Positions 42,364-52,251 of a stretch of 64,000 bases of DNA are shown here, piece after piece (position 1 is the stretch's first letter; each line of letters begins with the position of its first letter). The notes beneath the pieces are model-generated. The model saw only the letters and a program-made list of their open reading frames with translations. It was not told where the DNA came from and did not search any database. Source of the DNA: Streptomyces sp. NWU339 (GTDB taxonomy: Bacteria; Actinomycetota; Actinomycetes; Streptomycetales; Streptomycetaceae); the NCBI RefSeq assembly GCF_003143855.1, contig NZ_QFRK01000001.1, forward strand, positions 323,614 through 387,613, read 5' to 3'. Both the position numbers and the translations under genes were made by a program.

Positions 42364-44568
42364 TCAGCCGTTGCGCTTCCAGCGCGGCTTGTCCTCGCGG
42401 CGGCCGAAGGAGCCGCCACCGCGGTGGTCGTCACGGCGGCCGTACGGGCGGTCGTGGGAGGCACCGGAACGGAAGCCGGGGCGGTCGCCCTGACGGTCAC
42501 GGTTGAACGGACGGTCGCTGCCGCGGTGGCCGCCACGCTCGTCGCGACGGAAGCCGCCACGGTCACGGTCGCCGTCACGGCTGAACCCACTGCGGTCGTC
42601 ACGGCGTTCGAAGGAACGGCCACCGCGGTCACGGTCACGGTCGAAGGAACGGCCGCCACGGTCACCCCGGTCGTCACGGCGGAAGCCGCCACGGTCGCCG
42701 TCACGGCGGTCGTCGCGACGGAAACCGCCGCGGTCACCGCGGTCGTCACGGCGTTCGAAGGAACGGCCGCCCCGGTCGCCGTCACGGCGGTCGAAGGAAC
42801 GGCCGCCACGGTCACCCCGGTCGCCACGGTCACCCCGGTCGTCACGGCGGAAGCCGCCACGGTCGCGGTCCCTGTCGCGGTTGAACCCACCGCGGTCGTC
42901 ACGGCGTTCGAAGGAACGGCCGCCACGGTCACCGCGGTCGCCCCGGTCGTCACGGCGGAAGCCGTCCCGGCGCTCGGGGCGCTCGAAGCGCTCCGTGTCG
43001 CGCGCGGTCGGCTGCTCCGGCAGCGAGACCACGGTCTGGGCCTGGGCCGCCGCCACCTCAGTGGCCGCCTCGGCCACCGCCGTCTCCGGGTCCTCGCCCC
43101 GCTCCCGGGCGGCCCTGGCGACCAGCCGGTCCGCCTCGTCACGCAGTTCGGACGCGCGGCGCTGCGCCCGCTCCAGCTCCTTGGTGAGCTGGGCGACCTC
43201 ACGCTCCGCGTGCTGCGCCGCGTTGCCCGCCGACTCCGCCTGGACCTCGGTCATCGACCGGGCCCCGGTGATCTCGGCGAGCTCCGGGTCGAAGGCCGCG
43301 CCGCCCTGGATGATGTGGCGCGTGGCGTCCACGCCCGCGTCCTCCATCAGCCGGAAGATCTGGCGCCGCTGGTGCGGCAGCGAGAGGGAGACCACGGTGC
43401 CGGTACGGCCCGCGCGCGCCGTGCGGCCGGCCCGGTGCAGGTAGTCCTTGTGGTCGCCGGCCGGGTCGACGTTCAGCACCAGGTCGATGCCGTCGACGTG
43501 AATACCGCGCGCGGCGACGTCCGTGGCGACCAGGACGTTGACGTAGCCGTCCTTGAAGTCGGCCAGCGTCCGCGTCCGCGCGCCCTGCGTCATGCCGCCG
43601 TGCAGCGCGTCGGCCTTCGCACCCGCCTCGCGCAGCTGGTCGGCGACACGGTCCGCGCCCAGCTGGGTGCGGACGAAGATGATGGTGCGGCCCTTGCGGG
43701 AGGCGATGGCCGCGGTGACCGGCGCCTTGTCCTTCGGCTTCACGACCAGGATGTGGTGCGACATGGTCGTGACGGCACCCTGGGCGGCGTCGACCTCGTG
43801 GCTGACCGGGTCCTTCAGGTACCGGTCGACGAGGGTCTTGATCTCGTTCTCCATCGTCGCGGAGAACAGCATCCGCTGACCGCCCGCCGGAACCTGGTCC
43901 AGCAGCTCCGTCACCTCGGGCAGGAAGCCCAGGTCGGACATCTGGTCGGCCTCGTCGAGGACGGCGATCTGCACGTTCTCCAGGGAGCACGCGCCACGGT
44001 TGATGATGTCGCGCAGCCGGCCGGGCGTGGCGACGAGGATGTCGACACCGCGCTCGAGGGCGTAGATCTGGTTGCCCATGGAGGTGCCGCCGCAGACGAC
44101 CTTCATGCGCAGGCCGACGACGTCGCCGTAGGGCTGGAGGGCGTCGGCCACCTGCATGGCCAGCTCACGGGTGGGCGTCAGGATGACGGCCCGCGGCTTG
44201 TGCTTCTCGGTCCGGCCACCGGCCAGCGTGGCCAGCGTCGGCAGACCGAAGGAGAGGGTCTTGCCGGAGCCGGTACGGCCCCGGCCGAGGATGTCCTTGC
44301 CGGCCAGGGCGTCCGGGATGGTCGCCGCCTGGATCGGGAAGGGGCTGGTCACGCCGTTCTGCGCGAGCTTGCGCACGACGCCCTCGGGAAGACCGAGGTC
44401 GGCGAAGGTGAGCTCGGGGGTGTCGTCGGTGACGCCGTCGTCGGCGACATCGATGACGGTGTCGTCGGCGACGTCGGTGATGACGGCGGTGATGTCGGTG
44501 TCCACCGAGCTCCCTGCGTTCTCAGGGGTCTCGGGCACGACGACGTGATCAGTACTGGCGATGGGCAT
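42364..44568 (-). CDS. DEAD-box RNA helicase with long RG/RD-rich tail
   Basis: This 734-residue cytoplasmic RNA helicase is probably the SCO4096-type core enzyme. After an acidic N-terminus (about 60 residues) come the Q motif FPIQAATIPD, GRTGSGKT, PTRELA, TPGRLRD, LDEADQM, FSATMEN, DVAARGIHVDG and HRAGRTARAG. A coiled coil of about 80 residues (LTKELERAQRRASELRDEAD) follows, then roughly 200 residues made of RRDDRGDRGG and RSFERRDDR repeats that should bind RNA nonspecifically and favour condensates. ATG 44568 starts MPIASTDHVVV. It is monocistronic with a strong terminator. Confidence 0.93.
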   Translation of the reverse strand: MPIASTDHVVVPETPENAGSSVDTDITAVITDVADDTVIDVADDGVTDDTPELTFADLGLPEGVVRKLAQNGVTSPFPIQAATIPDALAGKDILGRGRTGSGKTLSFGLPTLATLAGGRTEKHKPRAVILTPTRELAMQVADALQPYGDVVGLRMKVVCGGTSMGNQIYALERGVDILVATPGRLRDIINRGACSLENVQIAVLDEADQMSDLGFLPEVTELLDQVPAGGQRMLFSATMENEIKTLVDRYLKDPVSHEVDAAQGAVTTMSHHILVVKPKDKAPVTAAIASRKGRTIIFVRTQLGADRVADQLREAGAKADALHGGMTQGARTRTLADFKDGYVNVLVATDVAARGIHVDGIDLVLNVDPAGDHKDYLHRAGRTARAGRTGTVVSLSLPHQRRQIFRLMEDAGVDATRHIIQGGAAFDPELAEITGARSMTEVQAESAGNAAQHAEREVAQLTKELERAQRRASELRDEADRLVARAARERGEDPETAVAEAATEVAAAQAQTVVSLPEQPTARDTERFERPERRDGFRRDDRGDRGDRGGRSFERRDDRGGFNRDRDRDRGGFRRDDRGDRGDRGDRGGRSFDRRDGDRGGRSFERRDDRGDRGGFRRDDRRDGDRGGFRRDDRGDRGGRSFDRDRDRGGRSFERRDDRSGFSRDGDRDRGGFRRDERGGHRGSDRPFNRDRQGDRPGFRSGASHDRPYGRRDDHRGGGSFGRREDKPRWKRNG

Positions 44569-44882
44569 ACGAATGCGAAACCTTCCGGAGTCTCTTCGGC
44601 ACGCGCCCGTCAACTCCGTGATTCGCGATTCGCAATATGACCGCCTCGATGCGGTCCACCACGGTAAGGGGAGAGTACGCGCCACACGGCGCGCTCTGCA
44701 GTGGCGCCGGGCAAATAGGATCAAACGATCTGCCACCATACGCACCCTCCCCCACCGAAAGCAAACCGATCTCCCCTCACTCCACAGACCCGCAGGTCAG
44801 CAGAGTGAAGGCCAATCGGCCCACGCATCGACAGGACGGCAGGACAAGTGCGCATACCGGCGAGGAAACGCTGGAGAAGCCG
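44569..44882. other. Promoter and leader of the helicase gene
   Basis: This 314-bp region contains a moderately AT-rich segment at 44620-44760 and no supported ORF. A leader of this length is usual for regulated DEAD-box genes. Confidence 0.45.
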
Positions 44883-45434
44883 CTACACCGGCGCCCCCGC
44901 CTCCGGCGCCGGCTCCCGCCGCGCCAACTGGGTCTCCGGCGGCTCGTGCGCCGGCGAGGAAGGCTCCGCGACCGTCGGCTCCGGTGTGACCGACGGCTCC
45001 GGCGGCGGGGGTGCCGGCTCCGGGTCCGACGGCCGACTCGGCTCCGGTGGATCGGGTCGGCTGTCGGGCGTCGTCGGCTCCGTCGGCCCGCCCGGCCGCC
45101 CGGTGTCGTCCGGCGCCGGACCGCTCACCCCCGCGGAGGGCGACGCCTCGGCCGAGGCCGACGCCCCCGCCCCGCCCTTCTCGCGCTTGCCCTTCCCTCC
45201 TTGGCCCGCACGGCCCCCGCGCTCGCCCTCGGCCGCCGCGCCGCCATGGCCGTCCACACCTCCCGGCCCCGGCGGCAGCCCTCCGTCGGGCGCCGCACCA
45301 CCCGGCCGACCCTCGGAATGCGACGGCTTGGCGGCCCCGCCCGCCCCGTCCTCACCGACACTCATACAGCCGGCGGCGGCGGCGACGGCCACGACGGTGG
45401 CGGCCAGGCGGACGGGTACGTACAAGGGGCGCAC
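44883..45434 (-). CDS. Pro/Ser/Gly-rich lipoprotein, unknown function
   Basis: This 183-residue protein starts at GTG 45434, with GGAGG 7 nt upstream. It opens VRPLYVPVRLAATVVAVAAA followed by AGC, a lipoprotein signal peptide with the lipobox cysteine at about residue 23. The rest is low-complexity Gly, Pro, Ser and Glu, ending REPAPEAGAPV, and probably forms a flexible extracellular chain. No enzymatic domain is visible. It lies 95 bp downstream of the metallopeptidase gene on the same strand. Confidence 0.7.
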   Translation of the reverse strand: MRPLYVPVRLAATVVAVAAAAGCMSVGEDGAGGAAKPSHSEGRPGGAAPDGGLPPGPGGVDGHGGAAAEGERGGRAGQGGKGKREKGGAGASASAEASPSAGVSGPAPDDTGRPGGPTEPTTPDSRPDPPEPSRPSDPEPAPPPPEPSVTPEPTVAEPSSPAHEPPETQLARREPAPEAGAPV

Positions 45435-45529
45435 GAGGCCACCTCCGGTCGCGATGCTGGGTCGATGTGTCCAACTCCCGCCGCCCGCCGGAGGACACGC
45501 CAACAACGCACCAGTGACAGACTGGTGAC

Positions 45530-45898
45530 CTACCCGTAGCCGAGAGCGTGCAGTCGGGCGTCGTCGATCCCGAAATGATGCGCGATCTCGTGCACCACCG
45601 TGATCTCCGCCTCCGCGACGACGTCCTCCCGGGACTCGCACATCCGCAGGGTCGGGCCCCGGTAGATGGTGATCCGGTCCGGCAGCACGCCGGCGTACCA
45701 CTCGCCCCGCTCCGTCAACGGAGTTCCCTCGTACAGCCCCAGCAGCTCGGGATCGTCCGCCGGGGGCTCGTCCTCGACGAACACCGCGACGTTGTCCATC
45801 AGCCTCGTCAGCTCCGGCGGAATCCGGTCGAGCGCCTCGGCCACCAGCTCCTCGAACTCCCCGCGCGTCATCTCCAGCACACCGCCATTGTCAGCCAT
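45530..45898 (-). CDS. Small zinc metallopeptidase (HExxH, Zincin_1-like)
   Basis: This 122-residue protein is a minimal gluzincin-like peptidase. The zinc motif is HEIAH in AEITVVHEIAHHFGIDD (about residues 103-107), with conserved upstream VAVFVEDEPP and LLGLYEGTPL. It lacks a signal peptide and should be cytoplasmic. The family is widespread in actinobacteria with no known substrate. ATG 45898 gives MADNGGVLEMTRGEFEELV; a start at the later Met is possible. It is divergent from the metallophosphoesterase gene 67 bp away. Confidence 0.85.
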   Translation of the reverse strand: MADNGGVLEMTRGEFEELVAEALDRIPPELTRLMDNVAVFVEDEPPADDPELLGLYEGTPLTERGEWYAGVLPDRITIYRGPTLRMCESREDVVAEAEITVVHEIAHHFGIDDARLHALGYG

Positions 45899-45965
45899 GA
45901 CCCGTCCGTACGAGCGCCATCGGACACCCCGCATATCGACTGCTCCGTATGGGCATACGGGACCA

Positions 45966-47594
45966 ATGGTCCGCGTCCCCTCCGTACTCAGGAACCTCCG
46001 ACACCGCTCCCCAAGGGGCCCGCGCGCACTCAGTCGGCGCCACCGCTCCCGCCGCCGCGTCCCTCCGACGACGACCACCACGCTCGCCCCCCGCCCCCGC
46101 CCCTGGAAGCGGGTCCTGGGACTCATCGCCGTCGTTCTGCTGGGCGCCTGGCTCGGCCTGCTGGTCGTGGGCGACGTCCGGGTCCCGGTCGGCCCCATGG
46201 ACACGACCATGACCCTGCGCCCCTCCCTCACCGGCGGCACGAAGATCAACGTCTCTCCCCTGGGCGCCCTCGAACTCGACAGCCACAACGCCCCCGTCCG
46301 CCTCGACGTCAACGTCGACCAGCTCGACCCCGCCCGCTCCCAGGCCCTCGTCGACCACCCCGAACGCCTCTCCGGGCTCCAGGACGAAGTCACCCAGGAC
46401 ATCGCCCGCGGCACAGCCGACCTCGCCGTACGCTCCGTCGTCGCCGTCGTCACCGGCGCCACCGCGCTCGGCCTCATCGTCTACCGCCGGCCCCGCCGCG
46501 CCCTGGCCGCGGGCGGCCTCGCCCTCACCCTGCTGGCCGCGTCCGGCGGCACCGCGTACGCCACCTGGAACCCGGACTCCGTCCTCGAACCGAAGTTCTC
46601 CGGGCTGCTCTCCTCCGCGCCGTCCCTGGTCGGCAACGCCCGCAGCATCGTCACCGAGTTCGACGTCTACCAAAAAGAGCTGGCCCGCCTGGTCACCAAC
46701 GTGACGAAGCTCTACGACGCCACCTCCACGCTCCCCGTCTACCAGCCCGACCCGACCACCATCCGGGTCCTGCACGTCTCCGACATCCACCTCAACCCCG
46801 CGAGCTGGGCGATCATCGCCTCGCTCGTCGAGCAGTACCGGGTGGACGTCATCGTCGACTCCGGCGACACCATGGACCACGGCACCGCCGCCGAGAACGG
46901 CTTCCTCGACCCCGTCGAGGACCTCGGCGCCCCCTATGTCTGGGTCCGCGGCAACCACGACTCCCTGGTCACCCAGCGCTATCTGGAAGGCCTCAAGAAC
47001 GTCCACGTCCTGGACGAGGGCCGGGCCGAGACCATCGCGGGCCTGCGCTTCGCCGGCACCGGAGACCCCCAGTTCACCCCGGACCGGTCCAAGAAACCCG
47101 GAGCCGAGCAGTCCCAGGAACTCGCCGGCGCCCGCCTCGCCTCCGCCCTGCGCGACCAGAAGGCGGCCGGCACCCCGGTCGACGTGGCCGTCGCCCATGA
47201 ACCGTCGGCGGCTCGCGAGGTCGACGGCACGGTGCCCCTCGTCCTGGCCGGGCACATCCACCGCCAGAAGACGGAGGTCATGAAGTACGGCACCCGGCTC
47301 CGCACCGAGGGCTCCACCGGCGGCAGCGGCCTGCGGGCGATCGAGGGCGAGCACCCCGACCCGATCGAGACCTCGATCCTCTACTTCGACCGCGACACAC
47401 GCCGCCTCCAGGCCTGGGACGCGATCAAGCTGGGCGGCCTGGGTCTCACGACGGCAGAGGTCAGCCGCCACCTCCCGGAGGAGAACCAACCGGGCGCGAC
47501 GCCGTCCGGGTCCTCCTCCGAGTCCCCTTCCGAGTTCCCCTCCGAATCCCCCTCCCAGTCCCCGCCTCGGCCCCCCTCGACAAGCGCCCCGTAA
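45966..47594 (+). CDS. Membrane-anchored metallophosphoesterase
   Basis: This 542-residue protein has an Arg-rich N-terminus, a transmembrane helix (VLGLIAVVLLGAWLGLLVVG, about residues 50-69) and two further hydrophobic segments near 160 and 190. A calcineurin-like phosphoesterase domain follows: DxH in HVSDIHLNP, GD in VDSGDTMDHG, GNHD in VRGNHDSL, H in VAHEPS, and GHIH in VLAGHIHRQ. The C-terminus is a Ser/Pro-rich tail. The catalytic part probably faces outside. The substrate is unknown. ATG 45966 is the first sensible start. Confidence 0.9.
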   Translation: MVRVPSVLRNLRHRSPRGPRALSRRHRSRRRVPPTTTTTLAPRPRPWKRVLGLIAVVLLGAWLGLLVVGDVRVPVGPMDTTMTLRPSLTGGTKINVSPLGALELDSHNAPVRLDVNVDQLDPARSQALVDHPERLSGLQDEVTQDIARGTADLAVRSVVAVVTGATALGLIVYRRPRRALAAGGLALTLLAASGGTAYATWNPDSVLEPKFSGLLSSAPSLVGNARSIVTEFDVYQKELARLVTNVTKLYDATSTLPVYQPDPTTIRVLHVSDIHLNPASWAIIASLVEQYRVDVIVDSGDTMDHGTAAENGFLDPVEDLGAPYVWVRGNHDSLVTQRYLEGLKNVHVLDEGRAETIAGLRFAGTGDPQFTPDRSKKPGAEQSQELAGARLASALRDQKAAGTPVDVAVAHEPSAAREVDGTVPLVLAGHIHRQKTEVMKYGTRLRTEGSTGGSGLRAIEGEHPDPIETSILYFDRDTRRLQAWDAIKLGGLGLTTAEVSRHLPEENQPGATPSGSSSESPSEFPSESPSQSPPRPPSTSAP

Positions 47595-47674
47595 ATCGTT
47601 TTGGCGATCGCTCCCGCCATCCCATATGCTTCTCACGTCCCCGACGCGCTGAGAAGCGCCCAGGCGGGCCGATA

Positions 47675-47747
47675 GCCCTCATCGTCTAGCGGCCTAGGAC
47701 GCCGCCCTTTCAAGGCGGTAGCACGGGTTCGAATCCCGTTGGGGGCA
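47675..47747 (+). tRNA. tRNA-Glu (UUC anticodon)
   Basis: 73 nt; acceptor GCCCTCA with TGGGGGC, anticodon stem CCGCC/GGCGG around CTTTCAA, T-arm ACGGGTTCGAATCCCGT. It is first of a Glu-Asp-Phe cluster. Confidence 0.96.
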
Positions 47748-47782
47748 CGCACCACCCTGTGCGACACTGTCGTACGAAGCTT

Positions 47783-47857
47783 GGTCCTGTGGAGCAGTTA
47801 GGAGTGCTCGCCACCCTGTCAAGGTGGAGGCCGCGGGTTCAAATCCCGTCAGGACCG
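47783..47857 (+). tRNA. tRNA-Asp (GUC anticodon), copy 1
   Basis: 75 nt; acceptor GGTCCTG/CAGGACC, anticodon loop CTGTCAA, T-arm GCGGGTTCAAATCCCGT. Identical in sequence to the copy at 52177-52251. Confidence 0.96.
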
Positions 47858-47881
47858 CTGAGGTTTCACGTGAAACCTCGT

Positions 47882-47955
47882 GGCTGGGTAGCTCAGTTGG
47901 TACGAGCGATCGCCTGAAAAGCGATAGGTCGCCGGTTCGACCCCGGCCCCAGCCA
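47882..47955 (+). tRNA. tRNA-Phe (GAA anticodon)
   Basis: 74 nt; acceptor GGCTGGG/CCCAGCC, anticodon loop CTGAAAA, T-arm GCCGGTTCGACCCCGGC. It is third in the cluster and followed directly by a terminator. Confidence 0.95.
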
Positions 47956-47959
47956 CAAC

Positions 47960-47991
47960 AACACCCCCTCCGGGTTCCCGGAGGGGGTGTT
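47960..47991. terminator. Terminator of the tRNA cluster
   Basis: 15-bp perfect arms (AACACCCCCTCCGGG and complement) with a 2-nt centre lie 5 bp after tRNA-Phe. Confidence 0.85.
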
Positions 47992-48056
47992 CGCGTGCGC
48001 CGCACCGCCAAAACTGTTGGCCACAAAATTCTCGATGATGAGATCCTGGTTCCCGT

Positions 48057-51000
48057 ATGTCCACGCAACCTGTCTCCGCTTCCGCGTCCTCTTCCGACAC
48101 CCCCTCCTTCGGAGCCCTCGCCTCCCGCCTGACCGAGCTCTCACTGCGCGATGCGCAGCGGCTCGGGCGCAGGCTCGAAGGCGCGCGCAAGATCCGCAAG
48201 CCGGAGGCCCGGACCGCTGTGCTCGACGAGATCGCGGCGGAGGTCACGAAGGCCGAGGAGCGGATGGCCGGGCGGCGTGCGCGTGTCCCGGTGATCACGT
48301 ATCCGGAGCAGTTGCCGGTCAGCCAGAAGAAGGACACGATCGCCGAGGCCATTCGCGATCACCAGGTGGTGATCGTCGCGGGCGAGACGGGTTCGGGCAA
48401 GACCACGCAGATCCCGAAGATCTGCATGGAGCTGGGCCGGGGCGTCCGCGGGATGATCGGGCACACACAGCCCCGCCGGATCGCCGCCCGCACGGTGGCC
48501 GAACGTGTCGCCGAGGAGCTGGACACTCCGCTCGGGGAGGCCGTCGGCTGGAAGGTGCGGTTCACCGATCAGGTGAGTCCGGACTCCACCTTCGTGAAGT
48601 TGATGACCGACGGCATCCTGCTCGCCGAGATCCAGACGGACCGGGAGCTGCGCGCCTACGACACGATCATCATCGACGAGGCCCACGAGCGGTCGCTGAA
48701 CATCGACTTCCTGCTGGGGTATCTCGCTCAGCTGCTGCCGCGGCGCCCGGACCTGAAGGTCGTCATCACCTCGGCGACCATCGACCCGGAGCGGTTCTCC
48801 CGGCATTTCGGCGATGCTCCGATCATCGAGGTCAGCGGTCGTACGTATCCCGTCGAGGTCCGGTACCGGCCGTTGCTCGAGGAGGATTCGCAGGACGCCG
48901 ACCGTGACCAGATCACCGCGATCACGGACGCGGTCGAGGAGCTGATCGCCGAGGGACCGGGCGACATCCTGGTCTTCCTCTCCGGTGAGCGGGAGATCCG
49001 GGACACGGCGGACGCGCTGACGAAGAAGCAGTACAGGTTCACCGAAGTGCTGCCGCTGTACGCGCGGCTCTCGCACGCCGAGCAGCACCGGGTCTTCCAG
49101 CAGCACAGCGGCCGCAGGATCGTTCTCGCGACCAACGTGGCGGAGACGTCGCTGACGGTGCCGGGCATCAAGTACGTCATCGACCCGGGCTTCGCCCGTA
49201 TCTCCCGGTACAGCCACCGGACCAAGGTGCAGCGGCTGCCGATCGAGCCGGTGTCGCAGGCCAGCGCCAATCAGCGCAAGGGCCGCTGCGGGCGTACGTC
49301 GGACGGCATCTGCATCCGGCTGTACAGCGAGGACGACTTCGACGCCCGCCCGGAGTTCACGGACGCGGAGATCCTCCGTACGAACCTGGCGTCGGTCATC
49401 CTGCAGATGACGGCGGCGGGTCTGGGCGACATCGAGAAGTTCCCGTTCATCGATCCGCCGGACCACCGGAACATCCGGGACGGCGTGCAGTTGCTGCAGG
49501 AGCTCAACGCGCTGGACCCGGCGCAGAAGGACCCTCGCAAGCGGCTGACGGAGACCGGGCGGAAGCTGGCCCAGCTGCCGGTCGACCCACGGCTGGCGCG
49601 CATGGTGCTGGAGGCGGACCGCAACGGCTGTGTCCGCGAGGTGATGGTGATCGCGGCGGCGCTGTCCATCCAGGACCCGCGTGAGCGGCCGTCCGACAAG
49701 CAGACCCAGGCGGACCAGCAGCATGCCCGGTTCCGGGACGAGACCAGCGACTTCCTCGCCTACCTGAACCTGTGGCGCTATGTGCGCGAGCAGCAGAAGG
49801 AGCGCGGCTCGTCGTCCTTCCGGCGCATGTGCAAGCAGGAGTATCTGAACTTCCTGCGGATCCGTGAGTGGCAGGACATCTACACGCAGTTGCGCACGGT
49901 CGCCAAGCAGATGGGCATCCACCTCAACGAGGAGGACGCGCCCGGGGACCGTATCCATGTCTCGCTGCTCGCGGGTCTGCTCTCCCACATCGGGATGAAG
50001 GACGTGAAGGAGTCGAAGGACTCCGGTGCGGCCGGGCACAAGGACGGGAGCGGTCGCAAGGACGGAGGCGGGCGCAACGAGTACGTGGGGGCGCGCAACG
50101 CCAAGTTCGCGATCTTCCCCGGTTCGGCGTTGTTCAAGAAGCCGCCGCGGTTCGTGATGTCGGCGGAGCTCGTCGAGACGTCCCGGCTGTGGGCCCGGGT
50201 CAACGCGAAGATCGAGCCGGAGTGGGTCGAGCCGCTCGCCGGGCATCTGCTGAAGCGCACGTACAGCGAACCGCACTGGGAGAAGGACCAGGCCGCGGTG
50301 ATGGCGTACGAGAAGGTCACGCTGTACGGCGTCCCGATCGTCGCCCACCGCAAGGTGAACTACGGTCGGATCGACGCCGAGGTGTCGCGCGAGCTGTTCA
50401 TCCGCCATGCCCTGGTCGAGGGTGACTGGCGCACGCACCACAAGTTCTTCGCGGACAACCGCAGGCTGCTCACCGAGGTCGAGGAGCTGGAGCACCGGGC
50501 GCGGCGCCGGAACATCCTGGTCGACGACGAGACCCTGTTCGACTTCTACGACCAGCGGGTTCCCGAGCACGTCGTGTCGGGGGCCCACTTCGACTCGTGG
50601 TGGAAGCGCAAGCGGCACGAGCAGCCGGACTTCCTCGACTTCGAGCGCGAGATGCTCATCCGTGAGTCGGCGGAGGCCGTCACCAAGGCCGACTATCCGG
50701 ATTCCTGGCGGCAGGGCGCCCTCACGTTCCGGGTGACGTACCAGTTCGAGCCGGGTGCGGACGCGGACGGGGTGACGGTCCATGTTCCGCTCCAGGTGCT
50801 GAACCAGGTCACGGAGGAGGGCTTCGACTGGCAGATCCCGGGTCTGCGGGAGGAGGTCGTCACGGAGCTGATCCGTTCCCTCCCCAAGCCGATCCGCCGC
50901 AACTACGTGCCGGCGCCGAACTACGCGAAGGCGTTCCTGGAGAGAGCGGTTCCGCTGCAGGAGCCGCTGACCACGACGATGGCGCGTGAGCTGAAGCGCA

Positions 51001-52082
51001 TGGTCGGGGTGCCCTTCGACGCGGACGACTTCGACTGGTCCAAGGTCCCCGACCATTTGAAGGTCACGTTCCGGATCGTCGACGAGCGTCGTCGCAAGCT
51101 CGACGAGGACAAGGACCTCGAAGCGCTCCGGATCCGGCTCAAGCCGAAGGCCCGCAAGGCGCTCTCGCGGGCGGCGGCCGCCACGGCCGAACGCCGGGGT
51201 GGCGAGTCCCTGGAGCGTACGGGGCTGACCGACTGGACCGTCGGCACACTGACCCGCGTCTTCGAGACACGGCGGGCCGGTCAGCCGGTGAAGGCGTTCC
51301 CGGCACTGGTCGACGACGGCGACACGGTCTCCGTACGGCTCTTCGACACGGAGGCGGAGCAGCAGCCGGCGATGTGGAAGGGCACGCGTCGGCTGATCCT
51401 GCGCAACATCCCGGTGAGTCCCGCGAAGTTCGCATCCGAAAAGTTGACGAACCCCCAGAAGCTCGCTCTGTCGGCGAATCCGCACGGTTCGATCCAGGCG
51501 CTGTTCGACGACTGCGCGATGGCGGCGGCGGACCGGCTGATCGCGGACTTCGGTGGGCCCGTGTGGGACGAGGAGTCGTATCGCAAGCTGTACGACAAGG
51601 TGCGCGCGGAGATCGTGGACACGACCGTCCGTGCGGTGGATCAGGTGCAGCAGGTACTTGCCGCCTGGCAGGCGTGTGAGCGGCGGCTGAAGAGCGTGCG
51701 CAGCCCCGCGCTGCTGGCGAACCTCCAGGACGTGCGGGGGCAGCTGGACGCCCTGGTGAAGCCGGGGTTCGTGACGGAGACGGGGTTGCGGCGGCTGCCG
51801 GACCTGATGCGGTACCTGGTGGCCGTGGACCGTCGTCTGCAGCAGATGCCGGCGAACGCCCAGCGGGACACGACCCGCATGGAGAAGGTCCAGGAGATGC
51901 GGGACGAGTACGCCTGGCTGCTGGAGCAGATGCCGCAGGGGCGGCCGGTGCCGCAGCAGGTGCTGGACATCCGCTGGATGATCGAGGAGCTCCGGGTCAG
52001 CTATTTCGCCCACGCGCTGGGCACGGCGTACCCGGTGTCGGACAAGCGGATCGTGAAGGCGATCGACGCCGCCGTTCCGTGA
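48057..52082 (+). CDS. hrpA: ATP-dependent RNA helicase HrpA
   Basis: This 1341-residue DEAH-box helicase acts on RNA in the cytoplasm; in E. coli HrpA resolves stalled ribosomes and processes mRNA. Motif I GETGSGKTTQIPK begins at about residue 109, QPRRIAARTVAERVAEE follows, and motif II is IIDEAHERS (about 205-213). Motif III is SATIDPERFSRHF, then come TNVAETSLTVPGIKYVID and QRKGRCGR. The helicase-associated, OB-fold and long C-terminal HrpA-specific domains follow, ending KAIDAAVP. The length matches the family. ATG 48057 begins MSTQPVSASASS. It is monocistronic between tRNA clusters. Confidence 0.96.
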   Translation: MSTQPVSASASSSDTPSFGALASRLTELSLRDAQRLGRRLEGARKIRKPEARTAVLDEIAAEVTKAEERMAGRRARVPVITYPEQLPVSQKKDTIAEAIRDHQVVIVAGETGSGKTTQIPKICMELGRGVRGMIGHTQPRRIAARTVAERVAEELDTPLGEAVGWKVRFTDQVSPDSTFVKLMTDGILLAEIQTDRELRAYDTIIIDEAHERSLNIDFLLGYLAQLLPRRPDLKVVITSATIDPERFSRHFGDAPIIEVSGRTYPVEVRYRPLLEEDSQDADRDQITAITDAVEELIAEGPGDILVFLSGEREIRDTADALTKKQYRFTEVLPLYARLSHAEQHRVFQQHSGRRIVLATNVAETSLTVPGIKYVIDPGFARISRYSHRTKVQRLPIEPVSQASANQRKGRCGRTSDGICIRLYSEDDFDARPEFTDAEILRTNLASVILQMTAAGLGDIEKFPFIDPPDHRNIRDGVQLLQELNALDPAQKDPRKRLTETGRKLAQLPVDPRLARMVLEADRNGCVREVMVIAAALSIQDPRERPSDKQTQADQQHARFRDETSDFLAYLNLWRYVREQQKERGSSSFRRMCKQEYLNFLRIREWQDIYTQLRTVAKQMGIHLNEEDAPGDRIHVSLLAGLLSHIGMKDVKESKDSGAAGHKDGSGRKDGGGRNEYVGARNAKFAIFPGSALFKKPPRFVMSAELVETSRLWARVNAKIEPEWVEPLAGHLLKRTYSEPHWEKDQAAVMAYEKVTLYGVPIVAHRKVNYGRIDAEVSRELFIRHALVEGDWRTHHKFFADNRRLLTEVEELEHRARRRNILVDDETLFDFYDQRVPEHVVSGAHFDSWWKRKRHEQPDFLDFEREMLIRESAEAVTKADYPDSWRQGALTFRVTYQFEPGADADGVTVHVPLQVLNQVTEEGFDWQIPGLREEVVTELIRSLPKPIRRNYVPAPNYAKAFLERAVPLQEPLTTTMARELKRMVGVPFDADDFDWSKVPDHLKVTFRIVDERRRKLDEDKDLEALRIRLKPKARKALSRAAAATAERRGGESLERTGLTDWTVGTLTRVFETRRAGQPVKAFPALVDDGDTVSVRLFDTEAEQQPAMWKGTRRLILRNIPVSPAKFASEKLTNPQKLALSANPHGSIQALFDDCAMAAADRLIADFGGPVWDEESYRKLYDKVRAEIVDTTVRAVDQVQQVLAAWQACERRLKSVRSPALLANLQDVRGQLDALVKPGFVTETGLRRLPDLMRYLVAVDRRLQQMPANAQRDTTRMEKVQEMRDEYAWLLEQMPQGRPVPQQVLDIRWMIEELRVSYFAHALGTAYPVSDKRIVKAIDAAVP

Positions 52083-52176
52083 CGGAAGCGGCACGCAGGG
52101 TGAATTCGACCAGCGGGCCACGACTCCTGTACAGTCTCTTCTCGCAGCGCAAGACGGTAATCGCGCCGCGAAACCT

Positions 52177-52251
52177 GGTCCTGTGGAGCAGTTAGGAGTG
52201 CTCGCCACCCTGTCAAGGTGGAGGCCGCGGGTTCAAATCCCGTCAGGACCG
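52177..52251 (+). tRNA. tRNA-Asp (GUC anticodon), copy 2
   Basis: Sequence-identical to 47783-47857. A perfect palindromic terminator begins 6 bp downstream, and a degenerate copy of its 3' end plus that terminator follows about 123 bp on. Confidence 0.96.

Noticed and set aside
42500-43000. Regular repeats that could suggest a CRISPR array
   Set aside because: Repeats are contiguous, in frame and encode the RG-rich tail of a helicase. There are no spacers and no cas genes.
48141-52208. 1355-codon minus-strand frame opposite hrpA
   Set aside because: Shadow of HrpA, with Leu/Arg/Val-rich composition and no motifs; it also runs across the tRNA-Asp gene.
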